DNA of 57,187 nt from the NCBI GenBank assembly GCA_014860005.1, contig JACZKP010000077.1, positions 1 through 57,187 of the forward strand. The letters are read 5' to 3'. The DNA comes from Verrucomicrobiota bacterium (lineage in GTDB: Bacteria; Verrucomicrobiota; Verrucomicrobiae; Limisphaerales; UBA11358). The notes beneath the pieces were generated by a model. It saw only the letters and a program-made list of their open reading frames with translations, did no database searches and was not told where the DNA came from. Position 1 is the first letter of the stretch, and the number at the start of each line of letters is the position of its first letter. Below are positions 17,704 through 28,200 of the stretch, piece by piece. The position numbers and the translations under genes are program-made.

Positions 17704-19064
17704 GCGCCAGCGCCTGAGGGTAATGTCATGAACAGTGTAAAGGTCGCGTCCGAAAGGTCAAATTCGACGTTGTTCCAGACCAGTGAAATGCCCTTGTCCT
17801 GCTTGATCTGGTCCCATCGGCGCTGGTTGGAAGCAGGTTGCAGGCGGAAGTAATGCAAATCACTCTGGCCGGGAAGCTCCAGGGGGGGATAATTCTCCTC
17901 CTTGATTTCGACGCCGAAAATGGCGACCTGCTCCATGCTGCGGGGCATCAATTTGAACTTGTTCGCATCGCTCAAATACAGCGCCAGCTTGGTGCGCTCC
18001 ACGCGCGTCTTGATGCCCAGATAATAGCCGGTGGGCTTCTCGAAATGCTCCGGCTCCAGCGTCGCCCGCAACAGACCCGGCGCACCCTCAAATGCCACGC
18101 GCAACGGCTCGGTCGCCCGGGACACACGAATTTCCGCGCGGATTTTCTGGTCCAGCTCCTTGAAAGAGCGCAAGGGATCCAGATGATTGTAAGGCTCGCA
18201 ATCGAACAACCGTTCCACCGGATGCAACGCGAGCAGCTCGCCGAGCAACTCCCGCAACTGAAGATAGAACTCAAAAGGAGTGATCGTCCCCTCCTCCACC
18301 ACGGACGGCAGACGGCTGCAAAAGCGGTTCAGCGCGGTCAAGCGCATCGCCAGTTCCCACTTCACCTCCAGCCCCATCCCGCCGGTGGAGACTTTGACGC
18401 GAAGCTGTTCCCGGCTCGCGTTCAACTGCGCCGTCAGCTCGCGCATCAAATCATGCAGCACAGGGGAGGACTTGAGGAGCAGCGATGGCGGTACGAAATC
18501 CGGATCCTGCCGGGGCTTGCCCAAGTCCTCGCCCGAGGCCCGGATCACCCGCAACAACGGAATAAACTCCATGTCGGAGAGGTCTTCGCCTTTGAGCACC
18601 ACCCGCGCATTCACCTTCCGGAAGTGAACGGCCTGTGGATTCTCCCCGGTGTTCTCGTCTGCCAAATCCCGCTCTTCCGCAGGGATGTAAAGCAGCTTGA
18701 TGCGCGGGTCGGCCTGTTCGCCCTGACGAAAGGAGTTGGCGCGGTTCTTGGTCCACAACGGCAGCGCCAGGAGCACTTCCATCGGCCCGGACTGCCTCAC
18801 CAAGTCAGCCTTGATATCAAGTGCCGGCAGGCTGGCGGCCTCCGGGAACATCACCTCCTGCCCGCTCGGCATAATGACGCGCAACCGTTCGAACCGGATG
18901 CGGCCATCCGCCAGGTCATCCTGGGAAAGCCGGCTCTCCACCACGCCAAAGCAATAGGGCGTCAGCAGCGCCCGGGCGGCGCGAATATCCACCTGCAACC
19001 TCCGCTGCATGATCTGCAGATGGTGCGGCTGCAAAAACAAGCCTTCGTGCCAGTGAATATGCAT
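17700..19064 (-). CDS. tssK: T6SS baseplate-membrane complex linker TssK
   Basis: TssK connects the baseplate to the TssM-TssL membrane complex and resembles phage receptor-binding proteins. The 454-residue product starts MHIHWHEGLFLQPHHLQIM, the near-invariant TssK N-terminus (W-x-x-G-x-x-L-x-P-x-H-x-Q). Other family features are SRLPSVVEEGTITPFEFYL, REIRVSRATEPL-like central strands, and a C-terminal LHYFRLQPASNQRRWDQIK region. It lies between the TagH-C-like gene (6 bases) and tssL (4-base overlap). Confidence 0.95.
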   Translation of the reverse strand: MHIHWHEGLFLQPHHLQIMQRRLQVDIRAARALLTPYCFGVVESRLSQDDLADGRIRFERLRVIMPSGQEVMFPEAASLPALDIKADLVRQSGPMEVLLALPLWTKNRANSFRQGEQADPRIKLLYIPAEERDLADENTGENPQAVHFRKVNARVVLKGEDLSDMEFIPLLRVIRASGEDLGKPRQDPDFVPPSLLLKSSPVLHDLMRELTAQLNASREQLRVKVSTGGMGLEVKWELAMRLTALNRFCSRLPSVVEEGTITPFEFYLQLRELLGELLALHPVERLFDCEPYNHLDPLRSFKELDQKIRAEIRVSRATEPLRVAFEGAPGLLRATLEPEHFEKPTGYYLGIKTRVERTKLALYLSDANKFKLMPRSMEQVAIFGVEIKEENYPPLELPGQSDLHYFRLQPASNQRRWDQIKQDKGISLVWNNVEFDLSDATFTLFMTLPSGAGA

Positions 19065-19070
19065 AGGGCG

Positions 19071-20009
19071 TTACGATCCCGAGAGTCCGGATTTCTCGAA
19101 TGTGCGCTGGACCACGGCCGCGAAACAATCCTTGATGCGCCGATCCACGAGGTCCGACGTGGCGTAATCCCTCGCGAGGTCGCTGTACTTGTCCCAGCAA
19201 CGTTCCTTCTTGCTGCGACCAAAAATCCCGCTGCTGCCCTCGCCCGTAACCACGTCTTCAATGGCGGATGGCGAAAACCGCTCCACGTGCTGACGACCAA
19301 AATCCCTGCCGCCGGAGAGCATTGCTGTCAGCAACGCCCCCAGCAAACCGGACATCACCCGCAATTGTGGTTCGAGCGATTCGGTTTCGCCCGTCAGGAA
19401 ACGGGCGGTGGCCTCGCGGAAACTTTCCGAACGCTTCAGGAGCGAACTGCGGGGAGCCATCACCTCCACGGTCTTGAGGGCGGTCTTGTCCAAACGGTAT
19501 AGAACTTCCAACAGCAGCGCGGCAAATTGCGCCAACCGATCCAGGCGCGGCGGCTGCCCGGGGGGCAACCCCAGCACGCGCTGCATTTCCTCGGAGATCT
19601 CCACCACCGGAGCGCTCTGCGGCTGAGGAACCAATTGCGCTTCCACCAACCGGCGGATCGCCGCGGCGCGTTGCGGTTCAGACAACTCCGCGACTGACTT
19701 GAGAAAACGCTCCAAAGTTTCCTCCGGCGATTCAGCGATGCGCACCGGTACCGTCGCCGTTGGCGCGGCGCTAACGGATCGCACCACCATGCCGGCCACT
19801 GGAAAACGCGCCAGCAAGGCTTCCAAGTAAGGTTTGCGGTTCGCCGACGGCACACTCTTCAGGCTGCGTTCGATTTCCTCCTGCAGGAATTCCCCGCGCT
19901 CACCGGCCCCGACTTGCGAGGTGTCCGCCTGGATCAGCCGCAAACGGCCGGCCACTTCGTTCAGCCACCGATGATCCTGGTCGGTCAAAGTTGTGTTCGA
20001 ATGATTCAT
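19071..20009 (-). CDS. TagH C-terminal-like T6SS protein without FHA domain
   Basis: A 312-residue cytoplasmic protein that leads the tssK-tssL-tssM operon. The C-terminal half (about residues 165-310) contains VLGLPPGQPPRLDRLAQFAA, a leucine-rich helix, APRSSLLKRSESFREATARF and CWDKYSDLARDYATSD. This layout resembles the C-terminal domain of TagH/ImpI, the T6SS FHA protein, which often sits before tssK. No FHA domain is present; the N-terminus is helical and has low complexity. The identification rests on position and pattern only. The ATG at 20009 (MNHSNTTLTDQDH) is preferred to the open frame up to 20057. Confidence 0.55.
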   Translation of the reverse strand: MNHSNTTLTDQDHRWLNEVAGRLRLIQADTSQVGAGERGEFLQEEIERSLKSVPSANRKPYLEALLARFPVAGMVVRSVSAAPTATVPVRIAESPEETLERFLKSVAELSEPQRAAAIRRLVEAQLVPQPQSAPVVEISEEMQRVLGLPPGQPPRLDRLAQFAALLLEVLYRLDKTALKTVEVMAPRSSLLKRSESFREATARFLTGETESLEPQLRVMSGLLGALLTAMLSGGRDFGRQHVERFSPSAIEDVVTGEGSSGIFGRSKKERCWDKYSDLARDYATSDLVDRRIKDCFAAVVQRTFEKSGLSGS

Positions 20010-20270
20010 CAATAATTCGGCTCCGGTCCCAGTCTCCTCGTCAGGTTCCGCTGGCAATTCGATCAGGAGATCGGAACAAGCGGCTGCCGCCAGATTCTGG
20101 ATTTATGTGAATAAGCTGCCGGCAGGCTGGCAAACAATAAAGACTTGAACAAGCAGGATTTGCGGCGCCGGGCTGAACCCACGCGATCAACAGTGATTCG
20201 CCTTTGCCACCGAAGGCTTGAAAGTCACACATCCATTCAGCCATCAAGAGTCCTCGACCGCCGCAATGGC
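20010..20270. other. Non-coding gap upstream of the tssKLM operon
   Basis: This 261-base gap separates the repeat-protein gene from the TagH-C-like gene, both read leftward. It should hold the promoter of the tssKLM operon, but no clear -35/-10 pair or hairpin stands out by eye. No conserved coding sequence is seen in any frame. Confidence 0.5.
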
Positions 20271-23200
20271 TCACGGTGAATTTGTGGGCGCATACAGCCG
20301 GAAGAAATGGTTCACGGGTGGCGGAGCAACGGAATTGGTCCAGCGATTCGTAACGCCGGCGGCACCGTCGGTGACGTGCGTCCAGACAATCGGTAATTCC
20401 AGGGCGGGCGTGGATTGCAACCCAAGATTGCCGAACCATTCCAGCACAACGTTGTTCGTGTCCAACCGGGACACAGTAAGCGCGCCCGTGCAAGATTCCA
20501 GGGTCAGCGTCACGGCGGTTCGGTTGGTACTGATACATCCACTCGCCGTATCCCGGGCTTCCGCATAATAGATATGATCACCCGCCGCACTGTTGGTCGG
20601 CGTGAAACTGGTCACGCCCATCGCCAGCGCGCTGCCCCCACTGGCGGCAGCATACCAGTCGGCCGTCACCCCGGCCGAGACAGTCACCGACAACGGTGGA
20701 TTGGTCACACCCGCACAACCGATCTGGTCGCCCAGCGACACGGGCGCCGCCGGCGTCGGGTTCAATGTCACGGTGGCACTGCCGGTCAAACCGCCGGCCT
20801 CGTTCGTGCAACCCGTGTTCGCATCGGACAATGCCGTTACGGTGTAAACCGTGGTCACCGCAGGACCCACAAGCCGCGTGGCTGGACTGGTCACGCCGTT
20901 TTGAATCACGCCGTCAGACCACGTCACGTTCCAAGGTCCTGCACTGCCACCCAAGGTCGCGGTGATCTGATTCGATGAACCACTACAAATCGTACCATCG
21001 CCACTCACCACCGCCGTTGGGCGTGGATTCACCGTCACCGTCGCGCTGCCGGTCAGGCCGCCCACCTCGTTGGTACAACCCGTCACCGCATCATTCAGCG
21101 CCACCACCGTGTAAGCCGTGGTCGTGTTCGGATTCACAAAACGCGTCGCCGGACTCGTCGCGCCGTTTTGAATCACGCCATCGGACCACGTCACGTTCCA
21201 GGGGCCCGCACTGCCACCCAAGGTCGCGGTGATCTGATTCGAGGAGCCACTACAAATCGTACCATCGCCACTCACCACCGCCGTTGGGCGTGGATTCACC
21301 GTCACCGTGGCACTGCCAGTCAACCCGCCCACCTCGTTGGTGCAGCCCGTCACTGCATCATTCAGCGCCACCACCGTGAAAACCGTGGTTGTGTTCGGGT
21401 TCACGAAACGCGTCGCCGGACTCGTCGCGCCGTTTTGAATCACGCCGTCTGACCACGTCACGTTCCAAGGCCCGACACTGCCGCCCAGAGTCGCCGTGAT
21501 CTGATTTGAGAAGCCATTACAGATAACGCCGTCACCACTCACCACCGCCGTCGGGCGCGGATTCACCGCCACCGTTGCGCTGCCGGTCAGACCGTCCACC
21601 TCGTTGGTGCAACCCGTCACCGCATCGTTCAGCGCCACCACCGTGTAAACCGTCGTCGTGTTCGGGTTCACAAAACGCGTCGCCGGACTGGTCACATTGT
21701 TCTGCACGATACCGTCGGACCACGTCACGTTCCACGGTCCCACACTACCGCCCAGAGTCGCCGTGATCTGATTCGAGAAACCATTACAGATAACGCCATT
21801 GCCGCTTACGACGGCGGTCGGACGCGGATTCACCGTCACTGTGGCGCTACCGGTCAGGCCGCCCACTTCGTTGGTGCAACCCGTCACCGCATCGTTCAGC
21901 CCCACCACCGTGTAAACCGTAGTTGTGTTCGGATTTACGAAACGCATCGCCGGACTGGTCGCGCCGTTTTGAATCACGCCATCAGACCATGTCACGTTCC
22001 AAGGCCCGACACTGCCGCCCAGAGTCGCCGTGATCTGATTTGAGAAGCCATTACAGATAACGCCGTCACCACTAACCACCGCTGTCGGACGCGGATTCAC
22101 CGTCACGGTGGCACTGCCAGTCAGGCCACCCACCTCGTTGGTGCAGCCCGTCACCGTGTCGTTCAACGCTACCACCGTGTAAATCGTCGTCGTGTTCGGG
22201 TTCACAAAACGCGTCGCCGGACTCGTCACGTTGTTCTGCACGATACCGTCGGACCACGTCACGTTCCACGGTCCCACACTACCCCCCAAAGTCGCCGTGA
22301 TCTGATTCGAGAAGCCGTTGCAGATAACACCATCGCCGCTTACGACGGCGGTCGGGCGTGGATTCAAAGTCAATGAAACCGGAGTGCGGTTGGTGCTGGT
22401 AAATCCTGTGCGTAAGTCTCGCGTCTCCGCGTAGAAAGTGTGTGTTCCGGGCGCGGTGTTTGCCGGCGTGAAGTTGAGCGTACCCACCGCCACCGGACTT
22501 CCGCCCGCGGTGCTGCCATACCAGTCCACCGTGAGGATGGCAGGGTCCGTGACACTGACCATCAAGGTCGGATTGGGGTAGGCGGCGCAATTGGTCTGAT
22601 CGCCCAGACTCGTCGGCGCGACCGGTTCGGTGCCACCAATCACAATCGCTCCTCCTTCTCCGACCAGCACCGTAATCCCCTGAAGCTGCCCGCTGGTGGC
22701 AACCGCCAACCCGAGCAGATTCGTGCTAAAGCCGGCAGGAAGGCCATTGCTTTGAGGACTCCAACTCACTCCGTCCGTGCTCGCAAAAATCTGCCCACCA
22801 TCACCGACCATAATGAAGTCGCTACCAGAATAGGCCACCGCGCGGTTGGTAATTCCAACCGAATTGATCGTCCAGTTTGTCCCGCCGTCAGTGGAAACCA
22901 TGGTCCTCCCGCCTGCGCCGACGGCCACCAACCTTTGGCCACCATCGGAAGCGATCCCCAACAAGTCCGGTTCGTTCAGGTTGAATGGGCGGACCACACT
23001 CCAGTTTTCCCCCGCGTCCCGGGAGATGCGGATCACACCGCGGATGCCGCACACTGCGAACCCATTCGTGCCAAACGCAGTGACACCGCGGTAAGACTCC
23101 AGGAAGGAAGCATTGGCGATGGCTGCATCCTGCCAGGAAGCCAGGGCGTTGCTGGACCAACTGATGTTCACCACCGAGGCGACCGCGGCGAACCTGTCGG

Positions 23201-23591
23201 CGTTATACGCGAGGCCTTGAACCGAAGCCGGATTTTGAAACGCGCTGTTCGTGGGTCCCCAACTACTCCCGTCCGTGGAGCGAAAGATGGCCGAGTTCGT
23301 TCCGCCGGCCATAAACATGCCGGCGCCGTAGGTCAATGATTTCAACAATGCCGCAGTCGGGACATTGGTGACACCCCAGGTGGAACCGAGTTGCAGTCCA
23401 CTGGTGACAAACTTAGCCGTCGTTACGGTGGAATTGTCGCCCACGGCCACCATCGTGTTGAAGCCGTCATACGCGACTCCGTTCAGAGGTACGGTGACGA
23501 TCGGAGTGACGTTCGTGAACCGAAGAGCCGCCTGCGACGAAAGCGCAAGCCCGAAGATCAAAGAGATGTAAGCCAGCCATTTTCCATTCAT
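20271..23591 (-). CDS. Secreted protein with photosynthesis-stability-type repeats and six near-identical 89-residue repeats
   Basis: A 1106-residue exported protein. The N-terminus MNGKWLAYISLIFGLALSSQ is a signal peptide, and a TGGAG site precedes the ATG. Residues about 25-330 hold beta-propeller-like repeats of the YCF48/BNR kind (DGSSWGPTNSAF, DGGTNWTINSVG, DGVSWSPQSNGLP). Then comes one Ig-like module, six tandem 89-residue repeats (NPRPTAVVSGDG to GLTGSATVTV, each with paired cysteines), and a second Ig-like module. The C-terminus (VVLEWFGNLGL to FFRLYAPTNSP) is a sorting-like tail common in verrucomicrobial secreted proteins. It lies 21 bases after the barrel gene. Function unknown; probably surface-exposed, perhaps adhesive. 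Confidence 0.85.
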   Translation of the reverse strand: MNGKWLAYISLIFGLALSSQAALRFTNVTPIVTVPLNGVAYDGFNTMVAVGDNSTVTTAKFVTSGLQLGSTWGVTNVPTAALLKSLTYGAGMFMAGGTNSAIFRSTDGSSWGPTNSAFQNPASVQGLAYNADRFAAVASVVNISWSSNALASWQDAAIANASFLESYRGVTAFGTNGFAVCGIRGVIRISRDAGENWSVVRPFNLNEPDLLGIASDGGQRLVAVGAGGRTMVSTDGGTNWTINSVGITNRAVAYSGSDFIMVGDGGQIFASTDGVSWSPQSNGLPAGFSTNLLGLAVATSGQLQGITVLVGEGGAIVIGGTEPVAPTSLGDQTNCAAYPNPTLMVSVTDPAILTVDWYGSTAGGSPVAVGTLNFTPANTAPGTHTFYAETRDLRTGFTSTNRTPVSLTLNPRPTAVVSGDGVICNGFSNQITATLGGSVGPWNVTWSDGIVQNNVTSPATRFVNPNTTTIYTVVALNDTVTGCTNEVGGLTGSATVTVNPRPTAVVSGDGVICNGFSNQITATLGGSVGPWNVTWSDGVIQNGATSPAMRFVNPNTTTVYTVVGLNDAVTGCTNEVGGLTGSATVTVNPRPTAVVSGNGVICNGFSNQITATLGGSVGPWNVTWSDGIVQNNVTSPATRFVNPNTTTVYTVVALNDAVTGCTNEVDGLTGSATVAVNPRPTAVVSGDGVICNGFSNQITATLGGSVGPWNVTWSDGVIQNGATSPATRFVNPNTTTVFTVVALNDAVTGCTNEVGGLTGSATVTVNPRPTAVVSGDGTICSGSSNQITATLGGSAGPWNVTWSDGVIQNGATSPATRFVNPNTTTAYTVVALNDAVTGCTNEVGGLTGSATVTVNPRPTAVVSGDGTICSGSSNQITATLGGSAGPWNVTWSDGVIQNGVTSPATRLVGPAVTTVYTVTALSDANTGCTNEAGGLTGSATVTLNPTPAAPVSLGDQIGCAGVTNPPLSVTVSAGVTADWYAAASGGSALAMGVTSFTPTNSAAGDHIYYAEARDTASGCISTNRTAVTLTLESCTGALTVSRLDTNNVVLEWFGNLGLQSTPALELPIVWTHVTDGAAGVTNRWTNSVAPPPVNHFFRLYAPTNSP
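20763..22364 (-). repeat. Six tandem 267-bp coding repeats
   Basis: Six in-frame copies of a 267-base unit (89 codons) fill exactly 1602 bases. The units differ mainly in a few places: GDGV versus GNGV versus GDGT, CNGFSN versus CSGSSN, and IVQNNV versus VIQNGA. The last unit is the most divergent (RLVGPAVTT). The variants alternate along the array, which suggests past unequal crossing-over. Confidence 0.95.
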
Positions 23592-23612
23592 AACCAATCT
23601 CCAGTAAAATGC

Positions 23613-24713
23613 CTAAAAGGCGTAGCGAATACCGAGCTTCACGTAGGGTCCCCAAAGCAATTCGTCATAAGATCCCAAGCCCGAATAATCAATCTCGGTG
23701 TATTTGGCCTGAACCCCGCCATCCGCAAAGATCTTGAACAATCCGCTCTGGCCCAGACGATACTCAAAGCGCAGGGTCGCGCGGCCAGTGCCGCCGTAAA
23801 GATCATTGTCAATCTTGGCGGTCTGGAAAGGAAAGCCCGGCCCGGCCTGGGGCAGAACCTCCAAACTATCCTGGGATCGCTGGCCATAAAATCCTTCCCC
23901 TTCCACCTGCAACCCGAATCTAACCCGCCGGCTGGTGTAGAGCGAGTAGCCCACCCCAAAACCCAAGTTGCCCAGGATGTCGGTGGTGTCATCGGTCTGC
24001 TTATACAAGCCCAAAGCGGGAATGGTAGTGGTATCAGTCAGTTCAGCCTCGACGAAACTGACCCCCGCGCGCAGATAGACGGACAACCGCTTCCCGCGCA
24101 ATCGGGGAAACGTGTATCGCACGTAAGCCTGATACCAAGTGTCGTCAATCTCGAATTTAGAGGCCAAAGCCGGCGGCGGTCCCAATAAGACATCCACATC
24201 CCCGCTTGAGTTGCCACGCGCGTACCCCAAGTCAAGGTACCAAGCCTGACCGAAGGAATACGAAATCGTCGCACCATAATAATCCGAATCCCGATCAGGC
24301 TTGGCCACGTTCGGAACAATGTTGCCTCCCAAGCCCGGCACTTTGGCCAGCGAGAACCCCAACGGGAGCGTGACGTCTCCCTTACCAAGTAGATAATCGG
24401 CCGAGACTGAAATCTCATGCTTCGTCGCCTTGGGTGCCTGGAGCACCGGCGCCGTGGACCCGAAAAGGTCGGACATCGGTTGCGCCGATGGACTCTGAGG
24501 CGTGGCCGGCGTGGCCGCAGGTGGCGCGACAGTGGTCGCTGGGGGCGGTTGAGACTGAGATGGCCTTGACCACAGACCCTTGCGTTCAGCTTCAGGCCAC
24601 GGCGCGTTGTAATCCAAATCCTCCGACGCCGCAGGTTGACCGTGAACGGCAAAGAGAGCGCCGCTCAACAGTCCGCAAAGGCACAGCATTCGCGCGCATA
24701 CTCTTACCCCCAC
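23613..24713 (-). CDS. Outer-membrane beta-barrel protein
   Basis: A predicted outer-membrane barrel of about 366 residues. A signal-like segment (MLCLCGLLSGALFAVHG) is followed by a proline/alanine/glutamine-rich periplasmic linker. The barrel region has alternating strands: HEISVSADYLLG, YYGATISYSFGQAWYLDLGY, TWYQAYVRYTF, SVYLRAGVSFVEAEL and RVRFGLQVEGEGF, and ends GPYVKLGIRYAF. The final aromatic F is the BAM recognition signature. The start is uncertain. The GTG at 24713 gives a positively charged n-region, the ATG at 24689 is shorter, and an ATG at 24866 would place 60 odd residues before the signal peptide. It is followed by the repeat protein, probably in one operon. Confidence 0.8.
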   Translation of the reverse strand: MGVRVCARMLCLCGLLSGALFAVHGQPAASEDLDYNAPWPEAERKGLWSRPSQSQPPPATTVAPPAATPATPQSPSAQPMSDLFGSTAPVLQAPKATKHEISVSADYLLGKGDVTLPLGFSLAKVPGLGGNIVPNVAKPDRDSDYYGATISYSFGQAWYLDLGYARGNSSGDVDVLLGPPPALASKFEIDDTWYQAYVRYTFPRLRGKRLSVYLRAGVSFVEAELTDTTTIPALGLYKQTDDTTDILGNLGFGVGYSLYTSRRVRFGLQVEGEGFYGQRSQDSLEVLPQAGPGFPFQTAKIDNDLYGGTGRATLRFEYRLGQSGLFKIFADGGVQAKYTEIDYSGLGSYDELLWGPYVKLGIRYAF

Positions 24714-25260
24714 TCCGCGCCCACCGGCCGGAGCCGTCCAGGAGTTGGCCGAGTTGAAAGCCGCCCGCAGACCAGAAGTTGGTGGTCGCGGCTTGAGGAA
24801 CAAGCGGAACGAGTTCGCTGTGGAATGAGAAAATGTCAACGCCCCAAATTGAGTTTTGCTTTTCATTGTACGTTGGCCCTTTTTTGGCAATGCACTGAGT
24901 CCATGGATTCCAACACTGATTTCATGTCAAAGGCCCGCATGCACATTTGTGACACAATGGGTCACCCACCCTCGAAGGTGGGGACTGGCTGTAACGGATG
25001 TCGGCATTTATGCTTGGGCGCGAACAGTTTGTCAAACTGTTTCCTCAGAACATCCTCGAAGCCTACGTTCGATGTTTACCAGAGGAACTTCATGTTGGTT
25101 CAGGTTCAGGAAAATCACTTCTTCGCGCGCGAGACACGTGTAGGGGCAGAATTACACGGTCGGTTTCAATGCGGCGGCCTGCACACTCCCGCCACCAGAG
25201 TCTGAACTGATGAGTCGCCCACGCGCCGTTGCCTGGCTCATGGACTCTCCGGTTCACCAG
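24714..25260. other. 547-base gap with two small hairpins, no convincing gene
   Basis: The region separates the barrel gene from the pseudokinase, both leftward. It contains a hairpin CCCACC-CTCGAA-GGTGGG near 24967-24985 and an inverted repeat AACAGTTT-GTC-AAACTGTT near 25023-25041. Short rightward frames exist but overlap each other and show no conserved pattern. The promoter of the barrel operon is probably here, but I cannot place it. Confidence 0.5.
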
Positions 25261-28200
25261 TCAATACTTCGGAATTCTCTCTTTCAGAATGTTGAGTTGT
25301 CGCTGGCGGTCAGCCTCGTTAAGCCAGCCACCCCGCTGGTACTCCTGTTCCAATGCGGCGACTCGCTTTTGGTCGTAATCTTTCTGCTGAAAACCAACTT
25401 CTCCGAGTCGTCTTGCACTACGGCCCTCGGAGGTCTTGGCATCGCGTGCATTTAGAATGTTATACTGCACCAACAAGACTTCAAACACCGCGTCGAGCTT
25501 GGCAACCATTGCGCTTCGTTGCTGGTTTTCCTCGGCAGCCTGACTCTCCGCCCACTGGCGAACGGCGGCAAATGGCTCCTTTTGCAGCACCCCTGCTGAG
25601 GCTAGCGCGGTCAGTCGCTGCTGGACGGCCTGCCAATCCCCTCCGTTTGTCAGTCCCCGCAGTTCGGTCAATGTTTTCTGTTCGCTTTCGGACTTGGTGA
25701 CCAGCTCCTTCACAGCATCTTTTCCGGCGAACGTTTGGCGCTTCAAATCCTCAAGGAAGGAATAGTCACCAGCGGAGAATTTTTGTCCTGCGGCGACGAA
25801 CATTGACCGCTCGGAATTGATGCTCGTGGCCAAGGCATCAAAAACCGGAACTCCTCTGTGAGCTTCGCACACACCCAATGCGTTATCGTAATCCCCACGG
25901 GTGAAAGCCGTCTGGGCAGTCTGGATGTCGTCCGCGCGTTTCTTCAAAGCTGCGGCCCCCGCATCGCCACTCCTTCGCGCCATCGCTTCCGTCGCCCGCC
26001 TGGCAGCCGTTGCGTATTCACCACTGTTGAACGCCGCCAGCCCTGCCTGCATGGCCGCGTCGTATTGTTCCTGCTGCCGCTTCGCAAGCTCGATCGCCGC
26101 CTCGTGCCGCTTTCTGGCATCCGCTTTCAAAGCTTCGGCGGCTGGATCTCCTTGACGGACCGTCAGGGCAGAATCCGCCTTCGCGATTGCATCCTCAAAA
26201 TTTCCCTGCTGCAGGGCCGCCCGTCCTTCCTTCATGGCAGTTGCGTATTGCTGTTGCCGCTGCTGTTCCGCCGCCTGCGCGTCGTCGTTTCGCTTCTGGG
26301 CATCGGCTCTCAAAGCCAGGGCGTCTGCGTCGCCAGGTTTGTTGACCAATGCCACGTCCGCTTTGCTGATGGCTACGGCGTAATCCTGTTGACGAAGCGC
26401 CGTCCGGGCTTCGGTCATTGCGGCATCGTATCGCTGCTCACGCTGCTGCGCGGCGACCAACTCGTCCTCCAGCAGTGCCTTGGCATCAGCCTTAAGCTTC
26501 GTTGCGGCGGCATCATCGGCTTTTGCGCTTAACGCCGCATCGGCTTTCGTCATGGCCTCTCTGAAATTCTTCTTATCCAGAGCCGCGCGTCCCTCTCGCA
26601 TCGCCGTCTCGTATCGCTGCTGCTGCTCGCGCGCCAACTTTTCCCCGGCGTCGTACTGCGCCTTGGCACTGGTTCTCAAGCTTGTCGCCGCCGTATCGTT
26701 CGGTTTGATGGCCAGCGCCTCATCGGCCTTCTGCATCGCCTCGTTATACGCTTTTCGTTCAAAGGCCAACCGGCCATCGCTCATCGCAGCATCATACCTC
26801 TGCTGCCTTTGCTGCTCCGCGGTCATGGCAGCTTGAATTTGGTTCCGGGCTGCTGCTTTCAGATTCGTCGCGTCGGCGTCACCCGGCTTGAATCCCAGAG
26901 CGATGTCCGCGCTCGCCACCGCATTCGTGTATTCCTTGCGGTCAAAGGCGGCTCGCGCCTGTTTCATCGCCGAGGCGTATTGTCGCTGTCGCTCTTGCTC
27001 CGCCGCCTCGGCCCCCGCCTGCTGATTCTGGGCATCCGACTTGAGTTTGGTGGCCGCGGCGTCATTGGGCATCAAAGTCAATGCTGCCTCCGCCTTCGTG
27101 ATGGCCTCGGCGAATTGCTGGCGATTCAGCGCCGCACGCCCCTCGCTCATCGCTGTTTCGTATTGACGTTGTCGCTGCTGGGCGAGGGTTGCAGCAGCGG
27201 ATCGGGCCTGTGCGTCAGCTCGCAGTGTCGTGGCTGCCGGATCATTCGGCTTGAGCTTCAAGGCCGTGTCCGCTTTGTTCATCGCATCGGTGTAATCCTG
27301 CCGGTCAAATGCCACTTGTCCCGCATTCATCGCCTCCTGGTAGCGGCGTTCACGATCCTCCTGCGTCAAAACCTCGTCGCGCCGCGCCAGGGTTTGCGCC
27401 TCGAGACTCTTGGCCGTTTGATCCCCGGGTTTCAAAACCAGGGCGCGCTTTAATGAGTCCAGCGCCGCGTCCCAATTGGCCGAGTCCGCTTCCAGCCGGG
27501 CCAACGCGAGTGCGGAACTGAATTCCGATTCCAGTCGCGTTTCGATTTCCTGCCGCAACTCCATCGCCGCCGTGTCTTCCCGCCGAAGCTTCAACGCCTG
27601 CTCCACCTGCTGGCGGGCGGCAACCAGGTTGGTAACGCTCAAGGCCTCCCGGGCGCCGGCCAGGGCTGCTTCGTATTTCTTCTCCTTGGCTCCGCTGCGC
27701 CATTGCACGATGCCGAACACTCCGAGCCCCAGCACCAGCACCACTCCCGCCGCGCCAATCACGAGCGGGAGATTTGCCGCAAGCGGGCTGGGGCGGAATT
27801 CCCTGGCCAGCGATTCCAGGTTGACCTTGTCCAGCGACAACTGGGGGTCAAGTAATTGATTGCAGATCTGCCGCCAGCGTTCGCCCTCTTTACCCAATGT
27901 TTCCCAGCTCGGCGAGTGAACAATCGGATAATTGTAGTCGTAACCACTCTCGATGAGCCGGCCTTCCACCAACTGCAGGATCAATTCGCCGATGGCCCGT
28001 AAGTCGTGGGTCTCCATCACTTCATAAATCAAACCGCCCACCGTGCGCCGAATGCCCGCATCCGGTTCCGTCGCCTGCGCGAGGGACGGCGGCAGAATGT
28101 CCGTGAGCACCAGCGGCGTGCTGCGTAGGGCGCGCGGCTTGCCCATCAGGAAGACGTTGCTGGCTTTGAGATTTCCGTGCGAACGACCGCAGGAGCGCTT

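Noticed and set aside
17838..19502. Open frame of 554 codons antisense to tssK
   Set aside because: tssK is certain on the opposite strand and the antisense product is histidine/arginine/glutamine-rich without domains.
20763..22364. Regular repeats suggesting CRISPR
   Set aside because: The 267-base units are contiguous, coding and without spacers.
24856..25210. Small rightward frames in the gap before the pseudokinase
   Set aside because: Several overlapping frames with no conserved pattern; treated as non-coding.
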